Assembly (NCBI GenBank): GCA_032718475.1
Contig: JAUCBJ010001096.1
Span: 1 to 64,000 of the forward strand
Origin: Nemertoderma westbladi
Taxonomy: Eukaryota; Xenacoelomorpha; Nemertodermatida; Nemertodermatidae
Reading direction: 5' to 3'
DNA length: 64,000 bases
Both the position numbers and the translations under genes were made by a program. Below, piece after piece: positions 1 to 12,060 of this stretch (position 1 is the first letter of the stretch; every line of letters starts with the position of its first letter). The notes under the pieces were generated by a model. It saw nothing but the letters and a program-made list of their open reading frames with translations, did no database searches and had not been told where the DNA came from.

Positions 1-1
1 G

Positions 2-337
2 AGAGGAAAGGGAATATTGGGAAATATATTGCGAATCGCGAGCAGAGTAGTACCGAAGGTGATTAAACCTGTGGCGCGTATTGCCCTTCGACGGGGGGTT
101 CCATTGGCCAAAAGAGCTGGGAGGAAAATTCTTAAACAAGCAATACGAAAGGGGGTTCCCCAATTAAAAAAAACGGGGAAGAAATTAATAAATCAGGCTT
201 TAGCGCGTTCTAAACCGTCGACCAGGGAAGTAGCAAACAAAATTATGGAGGAAGTTTTAAATAGTGAACAGAAGCAGTCAATAAACGGACAACGTAAAAA
301 AAGGAAACGACGGATTTGTCGCGATATTTTTAGCTAG
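2..337 (+). CDS. Basic virion-core-like protein, 5' end outside window
   Basis: The reading frame is open from base 2 with no stop upstream and no ATG until base 245. The real start therefore probably lies left of the window, and a TTG start at 17 would be artificial for a eukaryote. The product is extremely rich in Lys and Arg, with two similar basic blocks built around 'KRAGRKILKQAIRKGVP' and 'LKKTGKKLINQAL', and ends in a Lys/Arg cluster followed by 'DIFS'. Small basic proteins of this kind accompany capsid genes in Polinton/adintovirus-like elements, where a DNA-condensing role like that of adenovirus core proteins has been suggested. Only 12 bases separate its TAG from the next gene's ATG, which supports one cassette. 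The function is inferred from composition and neighbours. It could instead be a minor capsid or cement protein. Confidence 0.55.
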   Translation, partial: RGKGILGNILRIASRVVPKVIKPVARIALRRGVPLAKRAGRKILKQAIRKGVPQLKKTGKKLINQALARSKPSTREVANKIMEEVLNSEQKQSINGQRKKRKRRICRDIFS

Positions 338-349
338 TTAATCGGCAAA

Positions 350-1603
350 ATGGAGGATTTTGTTAATGAGGAACTTAATCTATTTAGTAGTATCGATTCA
401 CAGGATGCGATAGAAGAATGTTTTGAGCATGACGTTTTCCCAATTACAACGCTTGGGGAGGGTACTTCAATAATTGATTTTTCAATTGAGAGGTCGGAAG
501 ATCATTATACTGTAGCCCAAGAAACAATTTTAGAATTAGTATATCGAGTTGTAACAACGGCGCGCCCAAACAATGCCGCGATACATCAAACGCCGCTAAG
601 TCTCGCAACACTCTTCTCTAATATTAGTGTTTTGATTAATGAGCGTGAAATAGAGAGTAATACCTCAAATTATGCATATAAAGCGTTTTTGAATAGTGTA
701 TTATTGAATGATACTGTTACCAAATCAACAATATTAGCTGCCGCGGGTTACGGCGAGCAAGATGAGGCGGGTCTCCCGGTGGAATTTGCAGCAGCGGAAG
801 ATTTACAAAGCAGACAATATCATGTTCAGGGTAGACTTTATATTGATCTTTTCAACCAAGTACGATTTTTACCTCCAAAAACCAGTATAAAAATAAGGTT
901 GACTAGGGCAGTTAATGAATTTAATCTAGTGTGCCCGGCTAATGTGGTTAGACCTCATATACTAATATCAAATGCTAAACTGAAAATAAAACGAGCGAGA
1001 CTAGATTCCCATTTACGTGAGCAACACGCTACTCAACTCAAAATCAGCGATTTCGTTTATCCTATTATTCAGAATGAAGTGACCTCGTTTACTATTGCTA
1101 ATGGGCAGCGTTCGATTGTTAGAGAAAATTTATTTACCAATAAGAACCTTCCCCGTTTTGTAGTTATTGCCCTCGTTCGCAATGACACCTATAATGGTAA
1201 CTTATTAAGAAATTCGTTAATGTTTGAGCATTTCCATTGTAATTACCTACAGTTGACACTAGATGGCAAAGTTCTCGGAGGAATAACCTATAAGCCTAAT
1301 TTTAATAGTGGAGAGTTTATCAATGAATATTGCGCCCTCCAAAATAATTTATTATCGATAACACGTGGTACGAGTAATGGGATAACACCAAATCAGTTTC
1401 GAGATCGTTATCCTTTCTTTATCTGGAATCTTTCACCTAGTGGTCATCTGGATGATGATGAAAGACCAATGCATCGTTTTGGGAATGCGAGGCTTGAAAT
1501 TTCATTTGGTCATGCATTAGGAGCTACAATAAATGTTATAATGTGGGCAGCATACGATAGAACGATAAATATTAGTGAAAGTGGGGCAGTATCAATATTC
1601 TAG
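350..1603 (+). CDS. Capsid-type protein of the F54H12.2-like family (Polinton/adintovirus-like)
   Basis: The 417-residue intact ORF starts at a true ATG 12 bases after the previous stop. I recognise the family often annotated in invertebrate genomes as 'uncharacterized protein F54H12.2-like'. Signs are an acidic N-terminus, an internal 'QVRFLPPKTSIKIRLTRA' block near residue 170, 'FTIANGQRSIVRENLF' near 250, 'RFVVIALVRNDTYNG' near 270, and a C-terminal 'GNARLEISFGHALGATINVI' block before 'WAAYDRTINI'. These proteins are associated with Polinton/Maverick and adintovirus-like elements and are thought to be virion structural proteins, probably jelly-roll capsid components. I cannot tell major from minor capsid by eye. 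No stops or frameshifts are visible, so the copy is either young or under selection. Protein and DNA primase genes of such an element are not in the window and could lie to the left. Confidence 0.72.
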   Translation: MEDFVNEELNLFSSIDSQDAIEECFEHDVFPITTLGEGTSIIDFSIERSEDHYTVAQETILELVYRVVTTARPNNAAIHQTPLSLATLFSNISVLINEREIESNTSNYAYKAFLNSVLLNDTVTKSTILAAAGYGEQDEAGLPVEFAAAEDLQSRQYHVQGRLYIDLFNQVRFLPPKTSIKIRLTRAVNEFNLVCPANVVRPHILISNAKLKIKRARLDSHLREQHATQLKISDFVYPIIQNEVTSFTIANGQRSIVRENLFTNKNLPRFVVIALVRNDTYNGNLLRNSLMFEHFHCNYLQLTLDGKVLGGITYKPNFNSGEFINEYCALQNNLLSITRGTSNGITPNQFRDRYPFFIWNLSPSGHLDDDERPMHRFGNARLEISFGHALGATINVIMWAAYDRTINISESGAVSIF

Positions 1604-1651
1604 AATAATTTGAAAGAGTGAAGCAAACAAGTGTAAATCAATTTCTAGAAA

Positions 1652-2071
1652 ATGTTAAACTCTAACGATTTAAACAATTTCCCCTTAGGGGAACATTATC
1701 AGGGGTCTTTTCCTATAAATCGCCTACCCAATAAGCAGAATAAAAAAATGAGTTTCATATCAAATACTCAAGCGGCTCATTTACCCGGGATGCATTGGGT
1801 TGCAATTTTCGTAGACTGTGACCGTGGTGAATATTTTGATTCATTCGCGCGATATCCACCCCCGCAAATCGAGGACTGGTTGCTACGTAATACTAAAAAG
1901 TGGTTTAGAACGAGGCAGATTGTTCAACACCCGCTGCGAACTAGTTGTGGGGGTTATTGTTTATTTTATTTATACGAAAGAGGAAAAACTTCTACTCCAT
2001 TAAATTTTTTTGGGGAAGATTTAAATAAAAATGAGAGACTGCTCGCCTGCTGGTTGAAGGAAAAAATCTAA
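1652..2071 (+). CDS. Adenain-like cysteine protease (virion maturation protease)
   Basis: The 139-residue protein starts at an ATG two codons after an in-frame TAG, so the start is well bounded. The catalytic layout of the adenovirus-type protease family (peptidase C5, ULP-like fold) is visible: His48 in 'GMHWVAIF', Asp63 in 'YFDSF', Gln92 in 'IVQHP', and Cys99 in 'TSCGGYCLFYL'. In related viruses this enzyme cleaves capsid and core precursor proteins during particle maturation. It follows the capsid gene by 48 bases on the same strand. All four expected active-site positions are present and the frame is intact. At 139 residues it is shorter than typical adenain, mostly because the N-terminal part before His48 is brief, so it may be a trimmed member or have an unrecognised upstream exon. 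The family call is fairly secure; activity is inferred. Confidence 0.8.
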   Translation: MLNSNDLNNFPLGEHYQGSFPINRLPNKQNKKMSFISNTQAAHLPGMHWVAIFVDCDRGEYFDSFARYPPPQIEDWLLRNTKKWFRTRQIVQHPLRTSCGGYCLFYLYERGKTSTPLNFFGEDLNKNERLLACWLKEKI

Positions 2072-3097
2072 ACTTTAATTTTTATAAATTATATTAAATT
2101 ATGTGTTACTTGTTAAGTGTTTTATGTTCATTATTGAGTGTGTTATATATCATAAATGTTATAATGTATTATCATAGAGAAAAAAATGAAAAATAACCGG
2201 TTAAACATCTTATATTTTTTAAACAATATGGGGAAACAAGAATAAATAATTTACCAACAACATCAATATTAAATAATATAACAACAACGGATAAATAATT
2301 TACCATCAACATTAATAATAAATAATATAAGAACATCAACAATAACAAAAGATATAGTCAGAACAGTTTTTATTAAATAGAGACTGTTTATATTAATAGG
2401 GTTGCTGGTCTCCGCGAGTAACGCTTGGTTTAACCCTTTTTCAGGAGAAAGATGCCTTCTCTGAGAGAACGTTTTAGTAAATAGGTCTGGTGCAAAGGAA
2501 AGGGATTAGTAGAGAGGAATGCGTGATTAGAGGCGCTTCATTGTTATGATAGGGGCTGCCTGGATATAGGAAAGGGGCAAAGCGACGCCGGTTATAGTGG
2601 GAACAATGGAGGGCCGCTTGAGCATTAGCCTTGGGCGATATACGGATTTGCTGTAGTCAAGGCCGCGATGGGATTATTAGTGAGTCAACGAAGGGGCTGC
2701 TAATAGACAGGACTGCTCATTTATATTTGCCTTGGGGGTATACGTGTAGATTCACTGCCTGTCGTATCTAGTTAATGAATAATGATGGCAGAGGAGGGGT
2801 CCCCCGCCGATGAACGTAGTTGATAGTTGCCGGGAATGTGGTGAACGGGGGATGCAATAGGTGATTATATAGCTAAATATAGACATTATGTCATAGTGAT
2901 CTCATTGGTAATATAAAAACTACTTAATCTAAAAATAGAAATCAATGTATAAAGTAAAAGTAATATATACAATTAATTAATTTAAAATAAAGTACAAATG
3001 AATAAATAAAGTAAAATAGAATACAAATAAAATAAAATGCAAATAATTAATTAAAATTAGGTATAAATAAATAAGTATTAATGAATAAAAGAGCCGC
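2072..3097. other. Noncoding stretch downstream of the virus-like cassette
   Basis: No gene is recognised. Bases 2072-2400 are very AT-rich, with runs of short A/T-rich near-repeats around 'AATAAATAATTTACCA' at about 2240-2310. Bases 2400-2870 are clearly more G-rich, full of stops in every frame, and contain two related phrases: 'CCTTGGGCGATATACG' near 2629 and 'CCTTGGGGGTATACG' near 2731. Bases 2870-3090 return to A-rich sequence of 'AATAAAATAAAATGCAAAT' type. The compositional block could be a remnant of an unrelated insertion or an RNA gene I cannot identify. Confidence 0.5.
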
Positions 3098-3115
3098 GGT
3101 GTCACTTATGACACC
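3098..3115. repeat. Short perfect palindrome
   Basis: GGTGTCA and TGACACC flank a CTTA loop, giving a 7-bp stem. The same GGTGTCA/TGACACC words occur inside the neighbouring 121-bp inverted arms, so this may be a scrap of a related copy. Confidence 0.6.
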
Positions 3116-3411
3116 CTCTTGGGCCTCTCGGCGACAGTTAGACCCAACTCATGACTCATCGCTTAGGAATGTGACGCCTTGGGTGTCATTGGCGCCAGAC
3201 TGTCTGGGTGACACCTCCCAATTAGACTAATTAGACCCCTATTAGGGTTTAATTGTAGTAATTAATTGATGACACCTGTCAATTAGGGTCTAATTAGCCT
3301 AATTGGGAGGTGTCACCCAGACAGTCTGGCGCCAATGACACCCAGGGCGTCACATTCCTAAGCGATGAGTCATGAGTTGGGTCTAACTGTCGCCGAGCCG
3401 GCCAAGACCCT
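3113..3411. mobile_element. Fold-back (MITE-like) element with 121-bp terminal inverted repeats
   Basis: The left arm 3118-3238 and right arm 3286-3406 are reverse complements with only a handful of mismatches, separated by a 47-base spacer. The outer ends read CTTGG...CCAAG. The 5-base word ACCCT occurs directly outside both ends (3113-3117 and 3407-3411), consistent with a target-site duplication, although a 5-base match can arise by chance. The arms also contain GGTGTCA words that pair within the element. There is no coding capacity, so it would be non-autonomous. I cannot assign a superfamily from the termini. It touches the first unit of the 45-bp satellite, which begins at 3417. Confidence 0.75.
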
Positions 3412-6400
3412 ACTACTATGGCTATTCCGTATACAATAACTATTTTTCACTTTCACAGTTGTATGGCTATTCCGTATACAATAACTATTTTTCTCTTTCA
3501 CAGTTGTATGGCTATTCCGTATACAATAACTATTTTTCTCTTTCACAGTTGTATGGCTATTCCGTATGCAATAACTAACTTTCACTTTCACAGTTGTATG
3601 GCTATTCCGTATGCAATAACTAACTTTCACTTTCACAGTTGTATGTCTATTCCGTATGCAATAACTATTTTTCTCTTTCACAGTTGTATGGCTATTCCGT
3701 ATACAATAACTATTTTTCTCTTTCACAGTTGTATGGCTATTCCGTATACAATAACTATTTTTCTCTTTCACAGTTGTATGGCTATTCCGCATGCAATAAC
3801 TAACTTTCACTTTCACAGTTGTATGGCTATTCCGTATGCATGCAATAACTAACTTTCACTTTCACAGTTGTATGTCTATTCCGTATGCAATAACTATTTT
3901 TCTCTTTCACAGTTGTATGGCTATTCCGTATACAATAACTATTTTTCTCTTTCACAGTTGTATGGCTATTCCGTATACAATAACTATTTTTCTCTTTCAC
4001 AGTTGTATGGCTATTCCGCATGCAATAACTAACTTTCACTTTCACAGTTGTATGGCTATTCCGTATACAATAACTATTTTTCTCTTTCACAGTTGTATGG
4101 CTATTCCGCATGCAATAACTAACTTTCTCTTTCACAGTTGTATGTCTATTCCGTATGCAATAACTATTTTTCTCTTTCACAGTTGTATGGCTATTCCGTA
4201 TACAATAACTATTTTTCTCTTTCACAGTTGTATGGCTATTCCGCATGCAATAACTAACTTTCACTTTCACAGTTGTATGGCTATTCCGCATGCAATAACT
4301 AACTTTCTCTTTCACAGTTGTATGTCTATTCCGTATGCAATAACTATTTTTCTCTTTCACAGTTGTATGGCTATTCCGTATACAATAACTATTTTTCTCT
4401 TTCACAGTTGTATGGCTATTCCGCATGCAATAACTAACTTTCACTTTCACAGTTGTATGGCTATTCCGTATGCATGCAATAACTAACTTTCACTTTCACA
4501 GTTGTATGTCTATTCCGTATGCAATAACTAACTTTCACTTTCACAGTTGTATGGCTATTCCGTATGCATGCAATAACTAACTTTCACTTTCACAGTTGTA
4601 TGGCTATTCCGCATGCAATAACTAACTTTCACTTTCACAGTTGTATGGCTATTCCGTATGCATGCAATAACTAACTTTCACTTTCACAGTTGTATGTCTA
4701 TTCCGTATGCAATAACTATTTTTCTCTTTCACAGTTGTATGGCTATTCCGTATGCAATAACTAACTTTCTCTTTCACAGTTGTATGGCTATTCCGTATAC
4801 AATAACTATTTTTCTCTTTCACAGTTGTATGGCTATTCCGTATACAATAACTATTTTTCTCTTTCACAGTTGTATGGCTATTCCGTATACAATAACTATT
4901 TTTCTCTTTCACAGTTGTATGGCTATTCCGTATACAATAACTAACTTTCACTTTCACAGTTGTATGTATGGCTATTCCGTATGCAATAACTATTTTTCTC
5001 TTTCACAGTTGTATGGCTATTCCGTATACAATAACTATTTTTCACTTTCACAGTTGTATGGCTATTCCGTATACAATAACTATTTTTCTCTTTCACAGTT
5101 GTATGGCTATTCCGTATACAATAACTATTTTTCTCTTTCACAGTTGTATGGCTATTCCGTATGCAATAACTAACTTTCACTTTCACAGTTGTATGGCTAT
5201 TCCGTATGCAATAACTAACTTTCACTTTCACAGTTGTATTGCTATTCCGTATGCAATAACTATTTTTCTCTTTCACAGTTGTATGGCTATTCCGCATGCA
5301 ATAACTAACTTTCACTTTCACAGTTGTATGGCTATTCCGTATGCATGCAATAACTAACTTTCACTTTCACAGTTGTATGTCTATTCCGTATGCAATAACT
5401 AACCTTCTCTTTCACAGTTGTATGGCTATTCCGTATACAATAACTATTTTTCTCTTTCACAGTTGTATGGCTATTCCGCATGCAATAACTAACTTTCACT
5501 TTCACAGTTGTATGGCTATTCCGTATGCATGCAATAACTAACTTTCACTTTCACAGTTGTATGTCTATTCCGTATGCAATAACTAACTTTCACTTTCACA
5601 GTTTATGGCTATTCCGTATGCAATAACTATTTTTCTCTTTCACAGTTGTATGGCTATTCCGTATGCAATAACTAACTTTCACTTTCACAGTTGTATGGCT
5701 ATTCCGTATGCAATAACTAACTTTCACTTTCACAGTTGTATGGCTATTCCGTATGCAATAACTATTTTTCTCTTTCACAGTTGTATGTCTATTCCGTATG
5801 CAATAACTATTTTTCTCTTTCACAGTTGTATGGCTATTCCGTATGCAATAACTAACTTTCACTTTCACAGTTGTATGGCTATTCCGTATGCAATAACTAA
5901 CTTTCACTTTCACAGTTGTATGGCTATTCCGTATGCAATAACTATTTTTCTCTTTCACAGTTGTATGGCTATTCCGTATGCAATAACTATTTTTCTCTTT
6001 CACAGTTGTATGGCTATTCCGTATGCAATAACTAACTTTCACTTTCACAGTTGTATGGCTATTCCGTATACAATAACTAACTTTCACTTTCAGAGTTGTA
6101 TGGCTATTCCGTATGCAATAACTATTTTTCTCTTTCACAGTTGTATGTCTATTCCGTATGCAATAACTATTTTTCTCTTTCACAGTTGTATGGCTATTCC
6201 GTATACAATAACTATTTTTCTCTTTCACAGTTGTATGGCTATTCCGTATGCAATAACTAACTTTCACTTTCACAGTTGTATGGCTATTCCGTATGCAATA
6301 ACTATTTTTCTCTTTCACAGTTGTATGGCTATTCCGTATGCAATAACTAACTTTCACTTTCACAGTTGTATGGCTATTCCGTATGCAATAACTAACTTTC

Positions 6401-9400
6401 ACTTTCACAGTTGTATGGCTATTCCGTATGCAATAACTATTTTTCTCTTTCACAGTTGTATGGCTATTCCGTATGCAATAACTAACTTTCACTTTCACAG
6501 TTGTATGGCTATTCCGTATGCAATAACTATTTTTCTCTTTCACAGTTGTATGGCTATTCCGTATGCAATAACTAACTTTCACTTTCACAGTTGTATGGCT
6601 ATTCCGTATGCAATAACTATTTTTCTCTTTCACAGTTGTATGGCTATTCCGTATGCAATAACTATTTTTCTCTTTCACAGTTGTATGGCTATTCCGTATG
6701 CAATAACTAACTTTCACTTTCACAGTTGTATGTCTATTCCGTATACAATAACTATTTTTCTCTTTCACAGTTGTATGGCTATTCCGTATACAATAACTAT
6801 TTTTCTCTTTCACAGTTGTATGGCTATTCCGTATGCAATAACTATTTTTCTCTTTCACAGTTGTATGGCTATTCCGTATGCAATAACTAACCTTCTCTTT
6901 CACAGTTGTATGTATGGCTATTCCGTATGCAATAACTAACTTTCACTTTCACAGTTGTATGGCTATTCCGTATGCAATAACTATTTTTCTCTTTCACAGT
7001 TGTATGGCTATTCCGTATGCAATAACTAACTTTCACTTTCACAGTTGTATGGCTATTCCGTATGCAATAACTAACTTTCACTTTCACAGTTGTATGTATG
7101 GCTATTCCGTATGCAATAACTAACTTTCACTTTCACAGTTGTATGGCTATTCCGTATGCAATAACTATTTTTCTCTTTCACAGTTGTATGGCTATTCCGT
7201 ATGCAATAACTAACTTTCACTTTCACAGTTGTATGGCTATTCCGTATGCAATAACTAACTTTCACTTTCACAGTTGTATGTCTATTCCGTATACAATAAC
7301 TATTTTTCTCTTTCACAGTTGTATGGCTATTCCGTATACAATAACTAACTTTCACTTTCACAGTTGTATGGCTATTCCGTATACAATAACTAACTTTCAC
7401 TTTCAGAGTTGTATGGCTATTCCGTATTCAATAACTAACTTTCACTTTCACAGTTGTATGTATGGCTATTCCGTATGCAATAACTAACTTTCACTTTCAC
7501 AGTTGTATGGCTATTCCGTATGCAATAACTATTTTTCTCTTTCACAGTTGTATGGCTATTCCGTATGCAATAACTAACTTTCACTTTCACAGTTGTATGG
7601 CTATTCCGTATGCAATAACTAACTTTCACTTTCACAGTTGTATGTCTATTCCGTATACAATAACTATTTTTCTCTTTCACAGTTGTATGGCTATTCCGTA
7701 TACAATAACTAACTTTCACTTTCACAGTTGTATGGCTATTCCGTATGCAATAACTATTTTTCTCTTTCACAGTTGTATGTCTATTCCGTATGCAATAACT
7801 AACTTTCACTTTCACAGTTGTATGGCTATTCCGTATGCAATAACTAACTTTCACTTTCACAGTTGTATGGCTATTCCGTATACAATAACTAACTTTCACT
7901 TTCACAGTTGTATGTCTATTCCGTATACAATAACTATTTTTCTCTTTCACAGTTGTATGTCTATTCCGTATGCAATAACTAACTTTCACTTTCACAGTTG
8001 TATGTCTATTCCGTATACAATAACTAACTTTCACTTTCACAGTTGTATGTCTATTCCGTATACAATAACTATTTTTCTCTTTCACAGTTGTATGTCTATT
8101 CCGTATGCAATAACTAACTTTCACTTTCACAGTTGTATGGCTATTCCGTATACAATAACTAACTTTCACTTTCACAGTTGTATGTCTATTCCGTATACAA
8201 TAACTATTTTTCTCTTTCACAGTTGTATGTCTATTCCGTATGCAATAACTAACTTTCACTTTCACAGTTGTATGTCTATTCCGTATGCAATAACTATTTT
8301 TCTCTTTCACAGTTGTATGGCTATTCCGTATGCAATAACTAACTTTCACTTTCACAGTTGTATGGCTATTCCGTATGCAATAACTAACTTTCACTTTCAC
8401 AGTTGTATGGCTATTCCGTATGCAATAACTATTTTTCTCTTTCACAGTTGTATGGCTATTCCGTATGCAATAACTATTTTTCTCTTTCACAGTTGTATGG
8501 CTATTCCGTATGCAATAACTAACTTTCACTTTCACAGTTGTATGGCTATTCCGTATGCAATAACTAACTTTCACTTTCACAGTAGTAAGGCTATTCCGTA
8601 TGCAATAACTAACTTTCACTTTCACAGTTGTATGGCTATTCCGTATGCAATAACTATTTTTCTCTTTCACAGTTGTATGTCTATTCTGTATGCAATAACT
8701 AACTTTCTCTTTCACAGTTGTATGGCTATTCCGTATGCAATAACTATTTTTCTCTTTCACAGTTGTATGGCTATTCCGTATGCAATAACTAACTTTCACT
8801 ATCACAGTTGTATGGCTATTCCGTATACAATAACTAACTTTCACTTTCACAGTTGTATGGCTATTCCGTATGCAATAACTAACTTTCACTTTCACAGTTG
8901 TATGGCTATTCCGTATGCAATAACTATTTTTCTCTTTCACAGTTGTATGTCTATTCCGTATACAATAACTATTTTTCTCTTTCACAGTTGTATGTCTATT
9001 CCGTATGCAATAACTATTTTTCTCTTTCACAGTTGTATGGCTATTCTGTATGCAATAACTAACTTTCTCTTTCACAGTTGTATGGCTATTCCGTATGCAA
9101 TAACTATTTTTCTCTTTCACAGTTGTATGGCTATTCCGTATGCAATAACTAACTTTCACTATCACAGTTGTATGGCTATTCCGTATACAATAACTAACTT
9201 TCACTTTCACAGTTGTATGGCTATTCCGTATGCAATAACTAACTTTCACTTTCACAGTTGTATGGCTATTCCGTATGCAATAACTATTTTTCTCTTTCAC
9301 AGTTGTATGTCTATTCCGTATACAATAACTATTTTTCTCTTTCACAGTTGTATGGCTATTCCGTATACAATAACTATTTTTCTCTTTCACAGTTGTATGG

Positions 9401-12060
9401 CTATTCCGTATACAATAACTAACTTTCACTTTCACAGTTGTATGTATGGCTATTCCGTATGCAATAACTAACTTTCACTTTCACAGTTGTATGGCTATTC
9501 CGTATGCAATAACTAACTTTCACTTTCAGAGTTGTATGGCTATTCCGTATACAATAACTATTTTTCTCTTTCACAGTTGTATGGCTATTCCGTATGCAAT
9601 AACTAACTTTCACTATCACAGTTGTATGGCTATTCCGTATACAATAACTAACTTTCACTTTCACAGTTGTATGGCTATTCCGTATGCAATAACTATTTTT
9701 CTCTTTCACAGTTGTATGGCTATTCCGTATGCAATAACTAACTTTCACTATCACAGTTGTATGGCTATTCCGTATACAATAACTAACTTTCTCTTTCACA
9801 GTTGTATGGCTATTCCGTATGCAATAACTAACTTTCACTATCACAGTTGTATGGCTATTCCGTATACAATAACTAACTTTCACTTTCACAGTTGTATGGC
9901 TATTCCGTATGCAATAACTATTTTTCTCTTTCACAGTTGTATGGCTATTCCGTATGCAATAACTATTTTTCTCTTTCACAGTTGTATGGCTATTCCGTAT
10001 ACAATAACTAACTTTCACTTTCACAGTTGTATGGCTATTCCGTATGCAATAACTAACTTTCACTTTCACAGTTGTATGGCTATTCCGTATACAATAACTA
10101 ACTTTCACTTTCACAGTTGTATGGCTATTCCGTATGCAATAACTAACTTTCTCTTTCACAGTTGTATGTCTATTCCGTATGCAATAACTAACTTTTACTT
10201 TCACAGTTGTATGTCTATTCCGTATGCAATAACTAACTTTCACTTTCACAGTTGTATGGCTATTCCGTATGCAATAACTATTTTTCTCTTTCACAGTTGT
10301 ATGGCTATTCCGTATGCAATAACTATTTTTCTCTTTCACAGTTGTATGGCTATTCCGTATACAATAACTAACTTTCACTTTCACAGTTGTATGGCTATTC
10401 CGTATGCAATAACTAACTTTCACTTTCACAGTTGTATGGCTATTCCGTATGCAATAACTAACTTTCACTATCACAGTTGTATGGCTATTCCGTATACAAT
10501 AACTAACTTTCACTTTCACAGTTGTATGGCTATTCCGTATGCAATAACTATTTTTCTCTTTCACAGTTGTATGTCTATTCCGTATACAATAACTATTTTT
10601 CTCTTTCACAGTTGTATGGCTATTCCGTATACAATAACTAACTTTCACTTTCACAGTTGTATGGCTATTCCGTATGCAATAACTATTTTTCTCTTTCACA
10701 GTTGTATGTCTATTCCGTATACAATAACTATTTTTCTCTTTCACAGTTGTATGGCTATTCCGTATACAATAACTATTTTTCTCTTTCACAGTTGTATGGC
10801 TATTCCGTATGCAATAACTAACTTTCACTATCACAGTTGTATGGCTATTCCGTATACAATAACTAACTTTCACTTTCACAGTTGTATGGCTATTCCGTAT
10901 ACAATAACTAACTTTCACTTTCACAGTTGTATGGCTATTCCGTATGCAATAACTAACTTTCACTTTCACAGTTGTATGGCTATTCCGTATACAATAACTA
11001 ACTTTCTCTTTCACAGTTGTATGTCTATTCCGTATGCAATAACTATTTTTCTCTTTCACAGTTGTATGGCTATTCCGTATGCAATAACTAACTTTCACTA
11101 TCACAGTTGTATGGCTATTCCGTATACAATAACTAACTTTCACTTTCACAGTTGTATGGCTATTCCGTATGCAATAACTAACTTTCACTTTCACAGTTGT
11201 ATGGCTATTCCGTATACAATAACTAACTTTCTCTTTCACAGTTGTATGTCTATTCCGTATGCAATAACTATTTTTCTCTTTCACAGTTGTATGGCTATTC
11301 CGTATGCAATAACTATTTTTCTCTTTCACAGTTGTATGTCTATTCCGTATGCAATAACTAACTTTCACTTTCACAGTTGTATGGCTATTCCGTATGCAAT
11401 AACTATTTTTCTCTTTCACAGTTGTATGGCTATTCCGTATGCAATAACTATTTTTCTCTTTCACAGTTGTATGTCTATTCCGTATGCAATAACTAACTTT
11501 CACTATCACAGTTGTATGGCTATTCCGTATGCAATAACTATTTTTCTCTTTCACAGTTGTATGTCTATTCCGTATGCAATAACTAACTTTCACTATCACA
11601 GTTGTATGGCTATTCCGTATGCAATAACTATTTTTCTCTTTCACAGTTGTATGGCTATTCCGTATGCAATAACTAACTTTCACTATCACAGTTGTATGGC
11701 TATTCCGTATACAATAACTAACTTTCACTTTCACAGTTGTATGGCTATTCCGTATGCAATAACTAACTTTCACTTTCACAGTTGTATGGCTATTCCGTAT
11801 ACAATAACTAACTTTCTCTTTCACAGTTGTATGTCTATTCCGTATGCAATAACTATTTTTCTCTTTCACAGTTGTATGGCTATTCCGTATGCAATAACTA
11901 TTTTTCTCTTTCACAGTTGTATGTCTATTCCGTATACAATAACTAACTTTCACTTTCACAGTTGTATGGCTATTCCGTATACAATAACTATTTTTCTCTT
12001 TCACAGTTGTATGTCTATTCCGTATGCAATAACTAACTTTCACTTTCACAGTTGTATGGC

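Larger units (their letters stand above)
1..2071 (+). mobile_element. Polinton/adintovirus-like element, right-hand part
   Basis: Three plus-strand genes lie head to tail with gaps of 12 and 48 bases: basic core-type protein, capsid-type protein and adenain-like protease. This gene set is characteristic of Polinton/Maverick and adintovirus-like elements integrated in animal genomes. The left end is outside the window. I see no convincing terminal inverted repeat on the right. The inverted repeat at 3118-3406 is self-contained and reads as a separate small element. DNA polymerase B, integrase and packaging ATPase genes are not present here, so the element is either partial or extends leftwards. 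Confidence 0.65.

Noticed and set aside
17-337. Gene starting at TTG at base 17
   Set aside because: The frame is open to the left edge and no in-frame ATG lies near. The start is more likely outside the window, so it was annotated as partial from base 2.
1818-2003. Second ORF overlapping the protease
   Set aside because: It is a shadow frame inside the protease gene and has no independent features.
2400-2870. tRNA or rRNA gene in the G-rich block
   Set aside because: I found no cloverleaf, A/B box arrangement or recognisable rRNA segment by eye.
3118-3406. Terminal inverted repeat of the Polinton-like element
   Set aside because: Both arms lie within 289 bases of each other, so it is a self-contained fold-back element. 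A Polinton end would pair with a distant copy.
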